NCBI RefSeq assembly: GCF_030758295.1
Contig: NZ_CP132335.1
Span: forward strand, 3,758,412-3,822,411
Length of the DNA: 64,000 nt
Direction of reading: 5' to 3'
Origin: Pararhizobium sp. IMCC21322
Lineage (GTDB): Bacteria; Pseudomonadota; Alphaproteobacteria; Rhizobiales; GCA-2746425
Shown here piece by piece: positions 27,223-37,048 of the stretch; the stretch's first letter is position 1, and every line of letters begins with the position of its first letter. The notes below the pieces were generated by a model. It was not told the DNA's origin. It did not search any database and saw only the letters and a program-made list of their open reading frames with translations. The position numbers and the translations under genes are program-made.

Positions 27223-28041
27223 TTAGCCGTCGCGACCGCCCTCAAATACAGTAAGGTGCTGGATCCGTTTTTCCGATGTCACCAATGGAACAACATTAAA
27301 GTTGGGAACCGGAACATCAGCGACAGGTTCAAAACTGTCTGTGTAGCGCTGAGACAGGACAGGTTCGTACTGGGTGTGACGCCGCCCAAATTGTCGCTCA
27401 ATCAGAGCCTGCAATTCGGCAATACCATGCGGAATATCAGGATCAGCAATGCCGCCAAGCCCATGAAACGGTTGCGCAGTGGATGGACGCAACGAGACAT
27501 GGTGCGTGGAAACCGAGTGTCCGGCCAGTTCCAGCATTGCAGCTTTATTGCCTGCGCTTATGATTCTGGCGGACAGGATGCTGTTTCGTACAATCGGATC
27601 GCGTCCCAACCAAGCTGGCTCGTCAAGTGTGACGCAGGCACCAATAAGCCGCGCGCAACTGCCAGCAATTTTCTTGAGCGGCAATACAATCCATTGCTGC
27701 TCAACAGCACGGCCCTGCGCACTTGTTCCCAGAATTTCTGCTTTGAAGATGGTACCTTTTTCGGCCACCTGAGTCAGGGCGATCTGCATTTTTCGCCGAT
27801 CCAGATCGGCGAAATGGGCCAACGGCCTCTGTCCTTTCAACTCCCGACGCGCATTCTGACATAACAGCGTGCCTGCAAGACGGTAGTAAAAGCGACCATT
27901 GGCGTTGCGTTCCAGCAGGAAAACCTCTGGCAAAATACCGCGAATATCGCCGGGATGAATGTCAGCACGCGCTGGAGCAGCCAACGCCCCGCGCTGTCGA
28001 TCCCAATAATTGAACAAGGCGCAAATTGTCGGATGGTTCAT
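27223..28041 (-). CDS. PAS-domain protein (PAS_5 type)
   Basis: A 272-residue protein whose first ~150 residues match the PAS_5 family of alphaproteobacteria (ICALFNYWDRQRG, DIHPGDIRGILPEVFLLER, FYYRLAGTLLC). The rest lacks a kinase or cyclase domain and contains PilZ-like fragments I cannot confirm. ATG 28041 is preferred to the longer frame at 28071. It is probably a signal-sensing or polar-organising protein. It is divergent from the rhomboid gene. Confidence 0.78.
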   Translation of the reverse strand: MNHPTICALFNYWDRQRGALAAPARADIHPGDIRGILPEVFLLERNANGRFYYRLAGTLLCQNARRELKGQRPLAHFADLDRRKMQIALTQVAEKGTIFKAEILGTSAQGRAVEQQWIVLPLKKIAGSCARLIGACVTLDEPAWLGRDPIVRNSILSARIISAGNKAAMLELAGHSVSTHHVSLRPSTAQPFHGLGGIADPDIPHGIAELQALIERQFGRRHTQYEPVLSQRYTDSFEPVADVPVPNFNVVPLVTSEKRIQHLTVFEGGRDG

Positions 28042-28228
28042 AAAAAAGCGTTCTATCCTGAAAGTGTGCAATGGCTAACAATGTCTTAACAGGATTTCTA
28101 AAGCTGTGTGGGGGCAGATCGGCAATATGGTTAATGCGGCTCCGATCTGTGGATTACCGGTCAAAGCCCTGCCCTCATTCGGCATAGCGGGCTTTGTATT
28201 CCGCCGGTCAGAGGCTAACTATGGCCCC

Positions 28229-28963
28229 ATGGAGAATCAACAAGACACCCCGCCCGCGGACAGCACCCGCGCCATCAATGCGCCGAATGTCATCATTGGT
28301 CTGACGGCGCTTTTCATTGGCATTCACGCTGGCATCGGCCTTTTGTCCGAGCAAAGCTACGTCAATGTACTTATCCGTTTTAGCTTCATTCCTGCCCGGT
28401 ATGGCGGACTTCTGGAACTGCCCGGCTCACCCTATTCCGAGTGGATCAGCCCTTTAAGCTATGCACTGCTTCACGGCAGTTGGCTTCATGTTCTGACAAA
28501 TTCCATCTGGATGTTGGCGTTTGGCAGCGCATTGGCATGGCGCTTTGGCACAAAGCGATTTTTGCTGTTCTCCGCTGTATGCGCAGTTGCAGGTGCAGGT
28601 GTGCATTTTCTGGCACATCCAGAATCATTGACACCAACCGTAGGTGCATCTGCGGCAATTTCGGGGCATATGGCAGCCGTTGGGCGCTTCGCGTTCAGCG
28701 CAGGCGGCCCTCTTGCCCGGTCTCCCTTTCAGCGCAGTAAAACCGATTTTCTGCGCCCTGCCGAGCCCTTCTCCGCTGTGCTTCGCAACCGATCCGCGCT
28801 GACCTTTATCGGGATCTGGTTTGCAATGAATCTGCTGTTCGGACTGACCGGTGGTGGCCTTGGTGATGACGGTGCGCGAATCGCATGGGAAGCCCATCTG
28901 GGTGGGTTTCTGGCTGGCCTTTTGCTGTTTCCAATCCTTGATCCCGTCGCTCGGAAAGGCTGA
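28229..28963 (+). CDS. Rhomboid-family intramembrane serine protease
   Basis: A 244-residue membrane protease from ATG 28229 (frame open from 28106). Rhomboid features: HGSWLHVLTNSIWMLAFG with the conserved His/Asn, catalytic Ser in TVGASAAISGHMAA, and catalytic His in AWEAHLGGFLAGLLL. The usual GxSG is GASA here, a variant common in alphaproteobacteria. Long spacing between the S and H helices includes a cytoplasmic insert (FQRSKTDFLRP). The substrate is unknown. Confidence 0.87.
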   Translation: MENQQDTPPADSTRAINAPNVIIGLTALFIGIHAGIGLLSEQSYVNVLIRFSFIPARYGGLLELPGSPYSEWISPLSYALLHGSWLHVLTNSIWMLAFGSALAWRFGTKRFLLFSAVCAVAGAGVHFLAHPESLTPTVGASAAISGHMAAVGRFAFSAGGPLARSPFQRSKTDFLRPAEPFSAVLRNRSALTFIGIWFAMNLLFGLTGGGLGDDGARIAWEAHLGGFLAGLLLFPILDPVARKG

Positions 28964-29075
28964 ATTTCCTTGCGAAACACTCGGAAAGGTTGCGTGACTT
29001 GCTCATTTTGACATTTCGTCGCACAATTTGCGTCCAGCTCGCTTCTGGCGACACAAAGAGAGACGGGAGGACGAC

Positions 29076-29507
29076 ATGACAATTGCTTCTATTTTAGGTT
29101 CCAAAGGCAGAGATGTATTTACAATCACCCTGCCCCAGACACTTTTGGAGGTTTGCTCCACACTGCGCGAACACCGCATCGGTGCAATTCTGATCGTGGA
29201 CGACAAGGGCAAACTGGCTGGCATCCTGTCTGAGCGCGATATTGTACGAAGGATAGCGGAACATGGACCCGATGCGCTGCAGGCCGATACGTCGGAATGC
29301 ATGACATCAAACGTCGTGACCTGTTCCCTTCAGGACACCATCCAGACGGCGATGGCCCGCATGAGCGAGGGCCGCTTCCGCCACATTCCAGTTGTAGAGA
29401 ATGACGAACTGGTGGGAATGGTCTCTATTGGCGATCTGGTCAAACGGCGCATTGCAGACGCTGAACGCGAAGCCGAAGATCTGAAGAATTACCTCTACGC
29501 CAGTTGA
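29076..29507 (+). CDS. Two-CBS-domain protein
   Basis: A 143-residue protein made only of a Bateman module: CBS1 (TLLEVCSTLREHRIGAILIV ... GKLAGILSERDIVR) and CBS2 (TIQTAMARMSEGRFRHIPVV ... ELVGMVSIGDLVKRRI). Such proteins bind adenosine nucleotides and regulate partners. GGGAGGACGAC before ATG 29076 decides the start over the longer frame at 29028. Convergent with ribN across a hairpin. Confidence 0.93.
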   Translation: MTIASILGSKGRDVFTITLPQTLLEVCSTLREHRIGAILIVDDKGKLAGILSERDIVRRIAEHGPDALQADTSECMTSNVVTCSLQDTIQTAMARMSEGRFRHIPVVENDELVGMVSIGDLVKRRIADAEREAEDLKNYLYAS

Positions 29508-29538
29508 GGCCAGGATATATCAACTGATGGATTATACG

Positions 29539-29565
29539 CGACGGGTCAGACAACAAGACCCGTCG
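29539..29565. terminator. Bidirectional hairpin between CBS and ribN genes
   Basis: CGACGGGTC/GACCCGTCG, 9 bp, 9-base loop, in the 67-base gap between convergent genes. No strong T run. Confidence 0.6.
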
Positions 29566-29574
29566 TGCAAATGC

Positions 29575-30480
29575 TTAGCGGCCCAACGAGCGCTTTTGTT
29601 CGCGCGTTTCCTGCCGCAGGATATACATGCTGGCACCAACTATGAGCGCCGCCCCTATCCACAAATTGCCGGTTGGAACAAACTGGAAAGCTAGCCAGCC
29701 AAAAAGCACGTTCAGCGGCAGCTTCAAATGATCAAAAGGTTGCACATAGGAGGCATCTGACACCGCATAGGCACGTGTCAGAGCCAATTGGGCCAGCGCT
29801 GTCAAACCACCGGCCAGCAGGATCAGCCAGAACGCCGTGCCAGTTGGCACCACAAAGCCTTCAACACCTGCGAAAACCGCATTGATCGGTGTCAGCAATA
29901 CAAGCAGATAGGCGGTCACTGTATCGGGTGCTTCGGTCTTGGTAAGGCGTTTGGTCAAAAGCGAGACAAAGGCCCAGAGCGCTGCAGCTGCGAGTGGATA
30001 GAGGGCTGCAACGGTAAAACTGTCGGACCAGGGCGCAAGGATGACCATTCCGCCGGCAAATCCAATCAGTGTAGCAAGCCAGCGCTGCAGGCTGACGCTT
30101 TCTCGCAAAAACAGAGACGCGCCAATCGTGACAAAAAACGGCGAAGTCATGATAAGGGCAATTGCCTGCCAGATCGGCACAGATTTAAGGCCGAGCACCC
30201 AAAGCTGAACGCCCGCAGCGGCTGCCAGAACCCTCAGGATATGCAGCGCAATATTCTCGGTCGCAAAGCTCTTCCAACCCAGCCGCGCCAACCATGATCC
30301 GCCAAATATCAGAGCAATGGCATATTGCCAGAACGCCACGGATGAAGATGGCAATCCAAAATGCATCGCAGCGCCCTGCACTGAAATATTGACGAGCGCG
30401 AACAGAACGCCTGCAAAAATCATATAGGCCGCGCCGATGAGGGCAGGTGAAGCTCCGTTCTTGATGAGCAATTGATTCAT
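29575..30480 (-). CDS. ribN: Riboflavin transporter RibN (EamA/DMT family)
   Basis: A 301-residue drug/metabolite-type transporter with ten predicted helices in two EamA repeats (GAAYMIFAGVLFALVNISVQ at the start; PLAAAALWAFVSLLTKRLTK at the repeat boundary). An FMN riboswitch lies in its leader, which identifies it as a RibN-type riboflavin importer rather than a generic DMT protein. Its ATG follows GGGGAAAG by 7 bases, about 90 bases downstream of the aptamer. Flavin surplus should shut it off. No rib biosynthesis genes are in the window. Confidence 0.85.
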   Translation of the reverse strand: MNQLLIKNGASPALIGAAYMIFAGVLFALVNISVQGAAMHFGLPSSSVAFWQYAIALIFGGSWLARLGWKSFATENIALHILRVLAAAAGVQLWVLGLKSVPIWQAIALIMTSPFFVTIGASLFLRESVSLQRWLATLIGFAGGMVILAPWSDSFTVAALYPLAAAALWAFVSLLTKRLTKTEAPDTVTAYLLVLLTPINAVFAGVEGFVVPTGTAFWLILLAGGLTALAQLALTRAYAVSDASYVQPFDHLKLPLNVLFGWLAFQFVPTGNLWIGAALIVGASMYILRQETREQKRSLGR

Positions 30481-30571
30481 TACGTCTTTCCCCGTTTCTG
30501 AACAGAATCAGGGCGCGCAAGAGATTCCATAAGGCACACTGCGCCCGCAATGGACGCACCGATCCTTCAAT

Positions 30572-30745
<174 letters not shown>

Positions 30746-30900
30746 ACATTAATGCGAACAGCGCCTGTTTAGCGGAAAGTGTTGTGCGGAGCGAGTCCTT
30801 ATGTACTGGTGCTGACGGCCCCTTCCTGACCAATTTGTAAATTGATCTTTCCCTGCGACAGTCTAACGTAGGGTTGTACCCGTCACTTTAGGAGGCCATC

Positions 30901-31788
30901 ATGGTTCGCATGACAGCAAAAGACTTCGATCAGGAACTTCTTGATCTGTATGACTATTATGCCCACGGAAAAATCACAAAGCGCGAGTTCCTGGATCGTG
31001 CTGGAAAATTTGCAGCGGGCAGCGTTACTGCTGCGGCTCTGCTGACAATGCTCAGCCCACAATACGCTCTGGCTCAGCAGATTGCTCCCGATGACAGCGA
31101 CATCACAGCGGAATACATCGAGTACCCTTCCCCAAGTGGCCATGGCAGCGTTCGCGGTTATCTGGTCAAACCCGCTAATGCAGAGGGTCCACTTCCGGCC
31201 GTTCTGGTTATTCATGAAAACAGAGGGTTGAACCCTTACATTGAAGATGTTGCGCGGCGGGCAGCGAAAGCGGGCTTTATGGCTCTCGCGCCCGATGGTC
31301 TGACCTCCGTCGGCGGCTATCCCGGTACTGAAGACGAAGGGCGCGAATTGCAGCGCACAGTGGACCGCGAAAAGCTGATGAATGACTTCTTCGCAGCCTA
31401 TGAACATCTGGCAGGCCATGATGACAGCACTGGCAAGGTTGGCGCGGTCGGCTTTTGTTATGGCGGCGGCGTGTGCAATGCGCTTGCGGTTGCCTATCCG
31501 GAACTGTCAGCGTCTGTGCCGTTTTATGGCCGCCAGGCTGCGGCAGAAGACGTGCCAAAGATACAGGCGCCTTTGCTGCTGCAATATGCCGAATTGGACA
31601 CACGCATCAATGAGGGCTGGCCAGCCTATGAAACTGCATTAAAGGAACACGGCAAAACCTACACAGCCTATATTTATGAGGGCGTAAATCACGGGTTCCA
31701 CAACGACACCACACCGCGTTACGACGAAGCGGCGGCAGAACTTGCCTGGAGCCGGACAATAGAGTTCTTCAACACGCATTTAAGCTAA
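30901..31788 (+). CDS. Dienelactone hydrolase-family protein, exported
   Basis: A 295-residue alpha/beta hydrolase of the dienelactone hydrolase family. Catalytic Cys is in [11 protein letters not shown], Asp in [11 protein letters not shown], His in VNHGFHND. An oxyanion-type segment reads [21 protein letters not shown]. The N-terminal 60 residues hold a [14 protein letters not shown] helix, then a hydrophobic stretch ending LAQQ. Relatives carry an N-terminal export segment of this form, but a twin-arginine motif is not strict here. AGGAGG precedes ATG 30901. The natural substrate is unknown. Confidence 0.87.
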   Translation: MVRMTAKDFDQELLDLYDYYAHGKITKREFLDRAGKFAAGSVTAAALLTMLSPQYALAQQIAPDDSDITAEYIEYPSPSGHGSVRGYLVKPANAEGPLPAVLVIHENRGLNPYIEDVARRAAKAGFMALAPDGLTSVGGYPGTEDEGRELQRTVDREKLMNDFFAAYEHLAGHDDSTGKVGAVGFCYGGGVCNALAVAYPELSASVPFYGRQAAAEDVPKIQAPLLLQYAELDTRINEGWPAYETALKEHGKTYTAYIYEGVNHGFHNDTTPRYDEAAAELAWSRTIEFFNTHLS

Positions 31789-31803
31789 GCGTTAAAATGT
31801 CGT

Positions 31804-31835
31804 CCATCGGCCAGACTGAAAAATCCGGTCGATGG
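31804..31835. terminator. Hairpin between convergent DLH and hisI genes
   Basis: CCATCGGCC and GGTCGATGG form 9 pairs, one G-T, across a 14-base loop in the 54-base gap. Probably a shared terminator. Confidence 0.45.
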
Positions 31836-31842
31836 CTGACTG

Positions 31843-32298
31843 TCAGTCTGATTTATAGACTTCTGAAGGATCGAAGTGCCGAATTGTATCGGTCGTGACC
31901 AGACCGGCGCTTCCATCAGCTCCCAGATCTACATCCCGGTAGAAACATGAAATGCGACCGGTGTGGCAATTGGCGCCGCTTCCAGCTGTTGTGACGCTGA
32001 TCAGCAAAACATCCTGATCACAATCCACCTGCATCCGCTCAACATATTGCGTATGGCCACTGGTTTCGCCCTTGACCCAGAGTTTCTGGCGGGAGCGGCT
32101 CCAATAGGTGGCAACGCGTGTCTCAATCGTTTTTGCAAGCGCATCTGCATTCATATGCGCAACCATCACGACACGGCCAACAGCATGGTCGCTGACAACA
32201 CAGGTAATCAGACCATCTGAACCGAATTTGGGAGCGAATTCCCCGCCCTCTTCAAGATCGTCAATGGAATCTGGTTCGTGAAATTGTGATGAAGGCAC
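31843..32298 (-). CDS. hisI: Phosphoribosyl-AMP cyclohydrolase
   Basis: A 151-residue HisI that opens the ring of phosphoribosyl-AMP in histidine synthesis. Zinc and active-site motifs are intact: YWSRSRQKLWVKGETSGHTQ, VDCDQDVLLISV, and GANCHTGRISCFYRD. It is a stand-alone HisI without the HisE domain, as usual in alphaproteobacteria. Located between the DLH gene and DUF3126, with no other his genes nearby. Confidence 0.97.
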   Translation of the reverse strand: MPSSQFHEPDSIDDLEEGGEFAPKFGSDGLITCVVSDHAVGRVVMVAHMNADALAKTIETRVATYWSRSRQKLWVKGETSGHTQYVERMQVDCDQDVLLISVTTAGSGANCHTGRISCFYRDVDLGADGSAGLVTTDTIRHFDPSEVYKSD

Positions 32299-32362
32299 GA
32301 ATGATTACCTTTCACCCAACCCGACGAGTTAAGAGCCGGGCAAGGAAACAGCCGGAACCGGA

Positions 32363-32572
32363 CTATTCCAGATCAATGTCCAGAATAGCCATTGAGAAAT
32401 TATAGGACCGGTCACCATCCTCATCATCCAGATAGATCACGCCGAGAAACTCATCCACAAGATACAATTCCAGGGAATCAGTCTTACGTGGACGTGCGCG
32501 CACCTGAAGGCTCGGATTGGCAAATTTTGACTTGAAATAGGCGTCAAGTTTCTGAATTTCATCGGCGTTCAT
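32363..32572 (-). CDS. DUF3126-family small protein
   Basis: A 69-residue alphaproteobacterial protein of unknown function (IQKLDAYFKSKFANPSLQV, then DSLELYLVDEFLGVIY). Its conserved place is beside cysE, as here, which suggests a link to that gene or shared transcription. Confidence 0.9.
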   Translation of the reverse strand: MNADEIQKLDAYFKSKFANPSLQVRARPRKTDSLELYLVDEFLGVIYLDDEDGDRSYNFSMAILDIDLE

Positions 32573-32712
32573 GACGCGGCTTCCTCTGTTTTATCAGCAG
32601 ATTTTATGGCAATTTAAGTGCGCTGTTGATGGCATATAGATCAGACAAAAGAAAGGGGTCAGGCGTGCCTGTCAGTGGTTTTCAAAGTTTTTCAACACAC
32701 GAATTTGAGCGA

Positions 32713-33525
32713 TCAGACCTGTCGCTCTGCCAGGATTTGATCCATTGATCTGGAGGGCTCCGAACAGCCAGCAGCACCAACGACTTTCGCGGGAACGCCT
32801 GCCACTGTTGTGTTTGGCGGCACTTCGCTCAGCACCACCGAACCTGCCGCAATGCGCGAACAATGACCAATTTTGAAATTGCCAAGGATTTTTGCCCCGG
32901 CACCAATCAGAACACCATGTTCAATCTTGGGATGGCGATCGCCGCCTTTTTTGCCGGTCCCGCCCAGCGTGACATCCTGAAGAATAGAGACATCGTCACC
33001 AATGGTAGCCGTTTCTCCAACCACCAGCCCGGTGGCGTGATCCAGAAAAATCCCTTTGCCCATCCTGACCGCCGGATTGATATCTGTCTGGAAAACGGCT
33101 GATGCCCGACTTTGCAAATAGAGAGCAAAATCACGCCGCCCCTTCCCCAACAACCAATGGGCCAAGCGGTGGGTCTGTATGGCGTGAAATCCCTTGAAGT
33201 ACAGGACAGGTTCAATAAACCGCTCACAGGCCGGGTCGCGATCATACACTGCGCCCAGATCAACCCGAATAATATCTGCCAGACCGGGTTCATCGTCCAA
33301 TGCCTGCAAAAACGCTTTGCGTATCAGACCACCAGGCATCACCTGATGATCCAGACGATCCGCAATGCGCCAGATGATGGCTTCTTCCAAAGTCGCATGG
33401 TTGAGAACCGTGCTGTAGATAAATGGAGCCATATCGGGCTCATGCGCCACAATAGCCTCAGCTTCCTTGCGCAAAGTATCCCAGACAGGATCAATGCTGG
33501 GTAGCTTCTGTTTTGCTTCCGCCAT
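32713..33525 (-). CDS. cysE: Serine O-acetyltransferase
   Basis: A 270-residue CysE making O-acetylserine from serine and acetyl-CoA, the entry to cysteine synthesis. The helical N domain (IDPVWDTLRKEAEAIVAHEP) precedes the hexapeptide beta-helix with the catalytic D/H pair in GIFLDHATGLVVGE and the acetyl-CoA loop TLGGTGKKGGDRHPKIEHGV. An open frame extends 35 codons upstream to 33630, overlapping the dimethylformamidase-like stop by ATGA. ATG 33525 gives the usual length, and the extension has no family match. Confidence 0.95.
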   Translation of the reverse strand: MAEAKQKLPSIDPVWDTLRKEAEAIVAHEPDMAPFIYSTVLNHATLEEAIIWRIADRLDHQVMPGGLIRKAFLQALDDEPGLADIIRVDLGAVYDRDPACERFIEPVLYFKGFHAIQTHRLAHWLLGKGRRDFALYLQSRASAVFQTDINPAVRMGKGIFLDHATGLVVGETATIGDDVSILQDVTLGGTGKKGGDRHPKIEHGVLIGAGAKILGNFKIGHCSRIAAGSVVLSEVPPNTTVAGVPAKVVGAAGCSEPSRSMDQILAERQV

Positions 33526-33626
33526 GGCGTTTTCCAATACAGTGAAACAATCGGCACACCCGCACAGGGGCGCATCCTGTTCTAGCGAAAGTGGGTTACG
33601 GAAACAAGAATAACAAGGTGGACTGA

Positions 33627-35756
33627 TCAAGTGGTCATTTTATCAATCACATTTTTCAAAATGCACGAGACATTGTTTTGAAAATTGTTCCACGGAAGAC
33701 TACCGCAAAATGTAATGGAGCCGGTTGAAAAGACACTGCCGCCGCCAGGCACATCGAAATAGATCATGTCGGCGCGAATCATGCTTTGCGCAGGTGAGCC
33801 TGACCATGTTGTCAGATGTGTCAATTGTTCCTCCGGCACAAGAATGAAATCCTCGCCATGTCCGCCGGAACTGGCAAGGATCACCGCATCGTCAGGCGTG
33901 CCCAGCCTTGGTTCTGCCCGATCCAGCTCAAACCCTGCAGCACCACCGCCACTGAAACCGAAATCACCAATAATTGTGCTGTCGACCCCTTCAAAAACCC
34001 ACTCATATTGAGCATCGAAACAGGCGCGCTGATAGCCGATACCGTTGAATTCACCCTGAGCGGAAAACCCGACCCCGCACAGCATTTGCGGCGGACGGCC
34101 GTTGCGCCGCCAAAGACCGCCATAGCTGCCATCAAATGCATTGTAATACTCGCCCGGTTCTGCAGCCCAGGCTCGAATTCCATCTTCGGCTCTGCGAATT
34201 TCCAGAATGCCGGAGTTTTGCTTGTGCGCTACAATGCGCCAGTAAAATCCATTGCCCCCAAGATAACAGAAATGGCCACCGTCATCGCGGTAGTTCTGCA
34301 ATGCGTCAAGCGTTTCCAAAGTGTGGTATTCCGGGTGGCTGCCGGTTATCACACAATCATAATTTTCAATCGCCGCAACGCCTTCATCATGAAGTTCCTG
34401 ATCAGTAATCAGATCAAAATCGATGTTTTGACTGTGCAACCAGGAAATCAAATGACTGTCGGCCTGCAAATGTCGAAGACCTGACCCCTCGCCGCTGCCA
34501 AATGTCAGATAACCCGGCCTGAGATTAAGCAATGGCCTCAAATGCGAGGCGTGGCAAATACCAGAATTGTCTGAATGGAAATTATAGGTGGAATGACCAT
34601 AGGCCGGATATTCTGCCGGATTGTATGGGTAGGCCTTCCAGTCCGCGACGCGCTCCTGCCACGATGGATCATAGCCAGGCCGCGCATGATTGCCATAAAT
34701 CACATAGGTGAAGGTGGACACCAGAACGCAGAGTTTTGCCGTCGGCTTTCCGAACGGAGCGCAGACGAAGAACGGCATTGCATCTTCATAAATGCCCGAC
34801 TTCATGCGCATGACATAAACGCCAGACGGTAGATCATCTGGAATTGAAAAGCTGAAACTTGTATCCCACTCGAAATCGTAGATGTCCGTCTCGTGGAAAT
34901 GAATGGCACCATAATGCCCCGGCGCGTGCCGCCAGCACATTTCTTCACTGTTCCAGTTTGAACCGGTCACCGCGCGTGCTGGGAAATTCCTGATGAGGCC
35001 ATCAAGCTTTCTGGAGCTGGTTTCTATAATGCGGGTTGTTGATATGTCCTGCGAAAAGTCCCATTGCAGCCGTTCTTCATCACCAAATTGCAAAAACGGC
35101 GCTTCAATTTTCCCGTTGAAATGATCTGTATGGGCTTTGCCTTTCATGCAGGCAGCAATCGAGACCCTTGCGGTCATTTCCTTGGGCAGCGCGTCCACGC
35201 AAACAGAAAACGAATTTTCGTCTTTTTTCTGGCTCTTGCCGGGCGTCCACTGGGTCAGTTGAATCGTCGATGATACGGCATCAAAACGCGCTTCTACACA
35301 GACCCAGTGGTTCACCGCTATCTTGTGTGTGCTGACGAAGCGCTGTTCACCGATGCGCAGACAAAGAACACCATCATCAAGCATCAATGCCAATTGCCCA
35401 ACACTGATGATGATTTGCGGGACTGACTTCATCAATGTTGGGAACAGCGTCGCACCGAGTTGAAAACCGGTTTGTGGACGACAGTCAATCGCCTGATCCG
35501 TGATTACATATGATCCGCTGGCAAACGCCTGATCGCCGGCCTCAAACGCAATGGGCTCAAAGAACGCATCCTGAGGCCATTCGACAATACCCTGACCGTC
35601 AGGGTTCGGATCCGCACTGATAGATCTGGTCAGCCATGCTCTAACCGGTTCATTGGTCTGCGATGAAATCTTGAAATCGATTGTTTCACCGGGTCGGACG
35701 GATAGCCGGTCAGTATAGCCAATCAAGGGGATGAGTTTGCGGGAATCTGACACCAT
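33627..35756 (-). CDS. N,N-dimethylformamidase large subunit-like protein
   Basis: A 709-residue protein resembling the large subunit of iron-dependent N,N-dimethylformamidase. The N half is beta-rich (YTDRLSVRPGETIDFKISS; LECTIN/laminin-like middle around VCVEARFDAVSST). The C half carries the catalytic-type region ITGSHPEYHTLETLDALQNY, where His474 and Glu476 match the family's iron ligands, plus a Tyr in YGHSTYNFHSD. It is the last gene of a TRAP operon: its ATG shares an A with the dctM stop (TGATG). The small subunit gene found with true DMFases is absent. The substrate may be a small amide imported by the transporter; that is inference. Confidence 0.82.
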   Translation of the reverse strand: MVSDSRKLIPLIGYTDRLSVRPGETIDFKISSQTNEPVRAWLTRSISADPNPDGQGIVEWPQDAFFEPIAFEAGDQAFASGSYVITDQAIDCRPQTGFQLGATLFPTLMKSVPQIIISVGQLALMLDDGVLCLRIGEQRFVSTHKIAVNHWVCVEARFDAVSSTIQLTQWTPGKSQKKDENSFSVCVDALPKEMTARVSIAACMKGKAHTDHFNGKIEAPFLQFGDEERLQWDFSQDISTTRIIETSSRKLDGLIRNFPARAVTGSNWNSEEMCWRHAPGHYGAIHFHETDIYDFEWDTSFSFSIPDDLPSGVYVMRMKSGIYEDAMPFFVCAPFGKPTAKLCVLVSTFTYVIYGNHARPGYDPSWQERVADWKAYPYNPAEYPAYGHSTYNFHSDNSGICHASHLRPLLNLRPGYLTFGSGEGSGLRHLQADSHLISWLHSQNIDFDLITDQELHDEGVAAIENYDCVITGSHPEYHTLETLDALQNYRDDGGHFCYLGGNGFYWRIVAHKQNSGILEIRRAEDGIRAWAAEPGEYYNAFDGSYGGLWRRNGRPPQMLCGVGFSAQGEFNGIGYQRACFDAQYEWVFEGVDSTIIGDFGFSGGGAAGFELDRAEPRLGTPDDAVILASSGGHGEDFILVPEEQLTHLTTWSGSPAQSMIRADMIYFDVPGGGSVFSTGSITFCGSLPWNNFQNNVSCILKNVIDKMTT

Positions 35757-37048
35757 CAGAGCCTTTCGCCATAGACAAGGTTCGGCAGATAGGTGACCCA
35801 TTCGGAGAAGAAGACGAGAATAAAAATCATGAGAATGTATGGGATAAGAAGCGGCAGAACACCAATTGAAATTTGCTCAATTGAGACTTTTGATATGCGT
35901 GCAGCGACGAACAGATTGACGCCAATGGGCGGGGTTAAAAACCCGATCTCGCATGTCATGACAGTGAAGATGCCAAACACGATCGGGTCGATCCCGAGAC
36001 TGGTGACGAGAGGAAAGAACACGGCGGTAAAAATAATGATCTGCGGAATGCTTTCCAGCCACATCCCAACAATGATGTAGAAAATACCGATCAGCAGCAG
36101 CACCAGCCATGGATGCTCCTTGATTCCCTGAAACAGGCTCAAAATACCATCGGGAATATCAAACAGCGTCACCAACTGGCCAAAGGCCTTGGTCGACCCC
36201 AGTATGAAGAGCACAGTCCCAATGACAATGGCCGTGAATTTGAAGGCCTGAAACAGCTTTTCCCAAGTCAGTCCTTTGTAAATGAACAAGCCAACGAACA
36301 GGCCATAGGCCACAGCAACCGCCGCGGCCTCTGAAGGGGTAAAGATGCCTGCGTAAATCCCGCCAAGAATGATAACAGGCGCAAACACGGCCCATTTGCC
36401 ATCCCAAAGAGCCTGTAGCAATGGCCCCCAGGTAAAGCGCTCTCCGGTCCCGCCATAATCATTGCGCACAGCCACAATCACAACAACCACCATCAGCATC
36501 AGGCCCAGCAGCAGACCCGGAAGGATACCTGCCAGAAACAGGCGTGGAATGGATTCATCCGTTACCAGAGCGTAGATGATGAGAAGATTGCTGGGCGGAA
36601 TCATACTGCCCAAAGCACCGGCGGCAGCGGCAATGGCACCGGCAAATCTGGGCTTGTATTTTTCTTTCGTCATGGCCGGAATGGTGATGGAACCAATCGC
36701 CGCTGTCGTGGCTGGCCCAGAGCCGGAAAGCGCTGCAAAAAACATGCAGGCAACCACGGTTACAAGTCCCAGCCCGCCCTTATAGGCACCAACCAGACGT
36801 TGGGCGATGGTCACCAGCCGCTGTGACATGCCCCCCTGCTCCATCAATTGCCCTGCCAGAACAAAAAGCGGAATTGTTACTAGTGGAAACGGCTCAAACG
36901 CTGTCCAGGCCGCCTGCGCCATCAAGGTCAGGGGAATATCGGCCATCAAGATGCCAACGACCGTTGCGATACCCGCCGCAAATGGAATGGGAACGCCAAT
37001 TGCCAATGTGAATACAAAGACAAGCGCCATTAAAATAGGACCGCTCAC
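35756..37048 (-). CDS. dctM: TRAP transporter large permease DctM
   Basis: A 430-residue TRAP large permease with about twelve helices. Motifs include GQLMEQGGMSQRLV, FFAALSGSGPATTAAIGSIT, GSMIPPSNLLIIYALVT and GFLTPPIGVNLFVA. The GTG at 37048 overlaps the dctQ stop (GTGA) and has AAAGGA 8 bases upstream, which settles the start against the 68-codon-longer frame. Coupled in order dctP, dctQ, dctM, then the dimethylformamidase-like gene. Confidence 0.95.
   Translation of the reverse strand: MSGPILMALVFVFTLAIGVPIPFAAGIATVVGILMADIPLTLMAQAAWTAFEPFPLVTIPLFVLAGQLMEQGGMSQRLVTIAQRLVGAYKGGLGLVTVVACMFFAALSGSGPATTAAIGSITIPAMTKEKYKPRFAGAIAAAAGALGSMIPPSNLLIIYALVTDESIPRLFLAGILPGLLLGLMLMVVVVIVAVRNDYGGTGERFTWGPLLQALWDGKWAVFAPVIILGGIYAGIFTPSEAAAVAVAYGLFVGLFIYKGLTWEKLFQAFKFTAIVIGTVLFILGSTKAFGQLVTLFDIPDGILSLFQGIKEHPWLVLLLIGIFYIIVGMWLESIPQIIIFTAVFFPLVTSLGIDPIVFGIFTVMTCEIGFLTPPIGVNLFVAARISKVSIEQISIGVLPLLIPYILMIFILVFFSEWVTYLPNLVYGERL

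Noticed and set aside
28106-28228. 41-codon N-terminal extension of the rhomboid
   Set aside because: Not family-like and without a good ribosome site; ATG 28229 gives the usual N terminus.
33526-33630. 35-codon N-terminal extension of CysE with five cysteines
   Set aside because: ATGA overlap with the upstream gene is tempting, but CysE length and conserved start favour 33525. The Cys-rich peptide matches nothing known.
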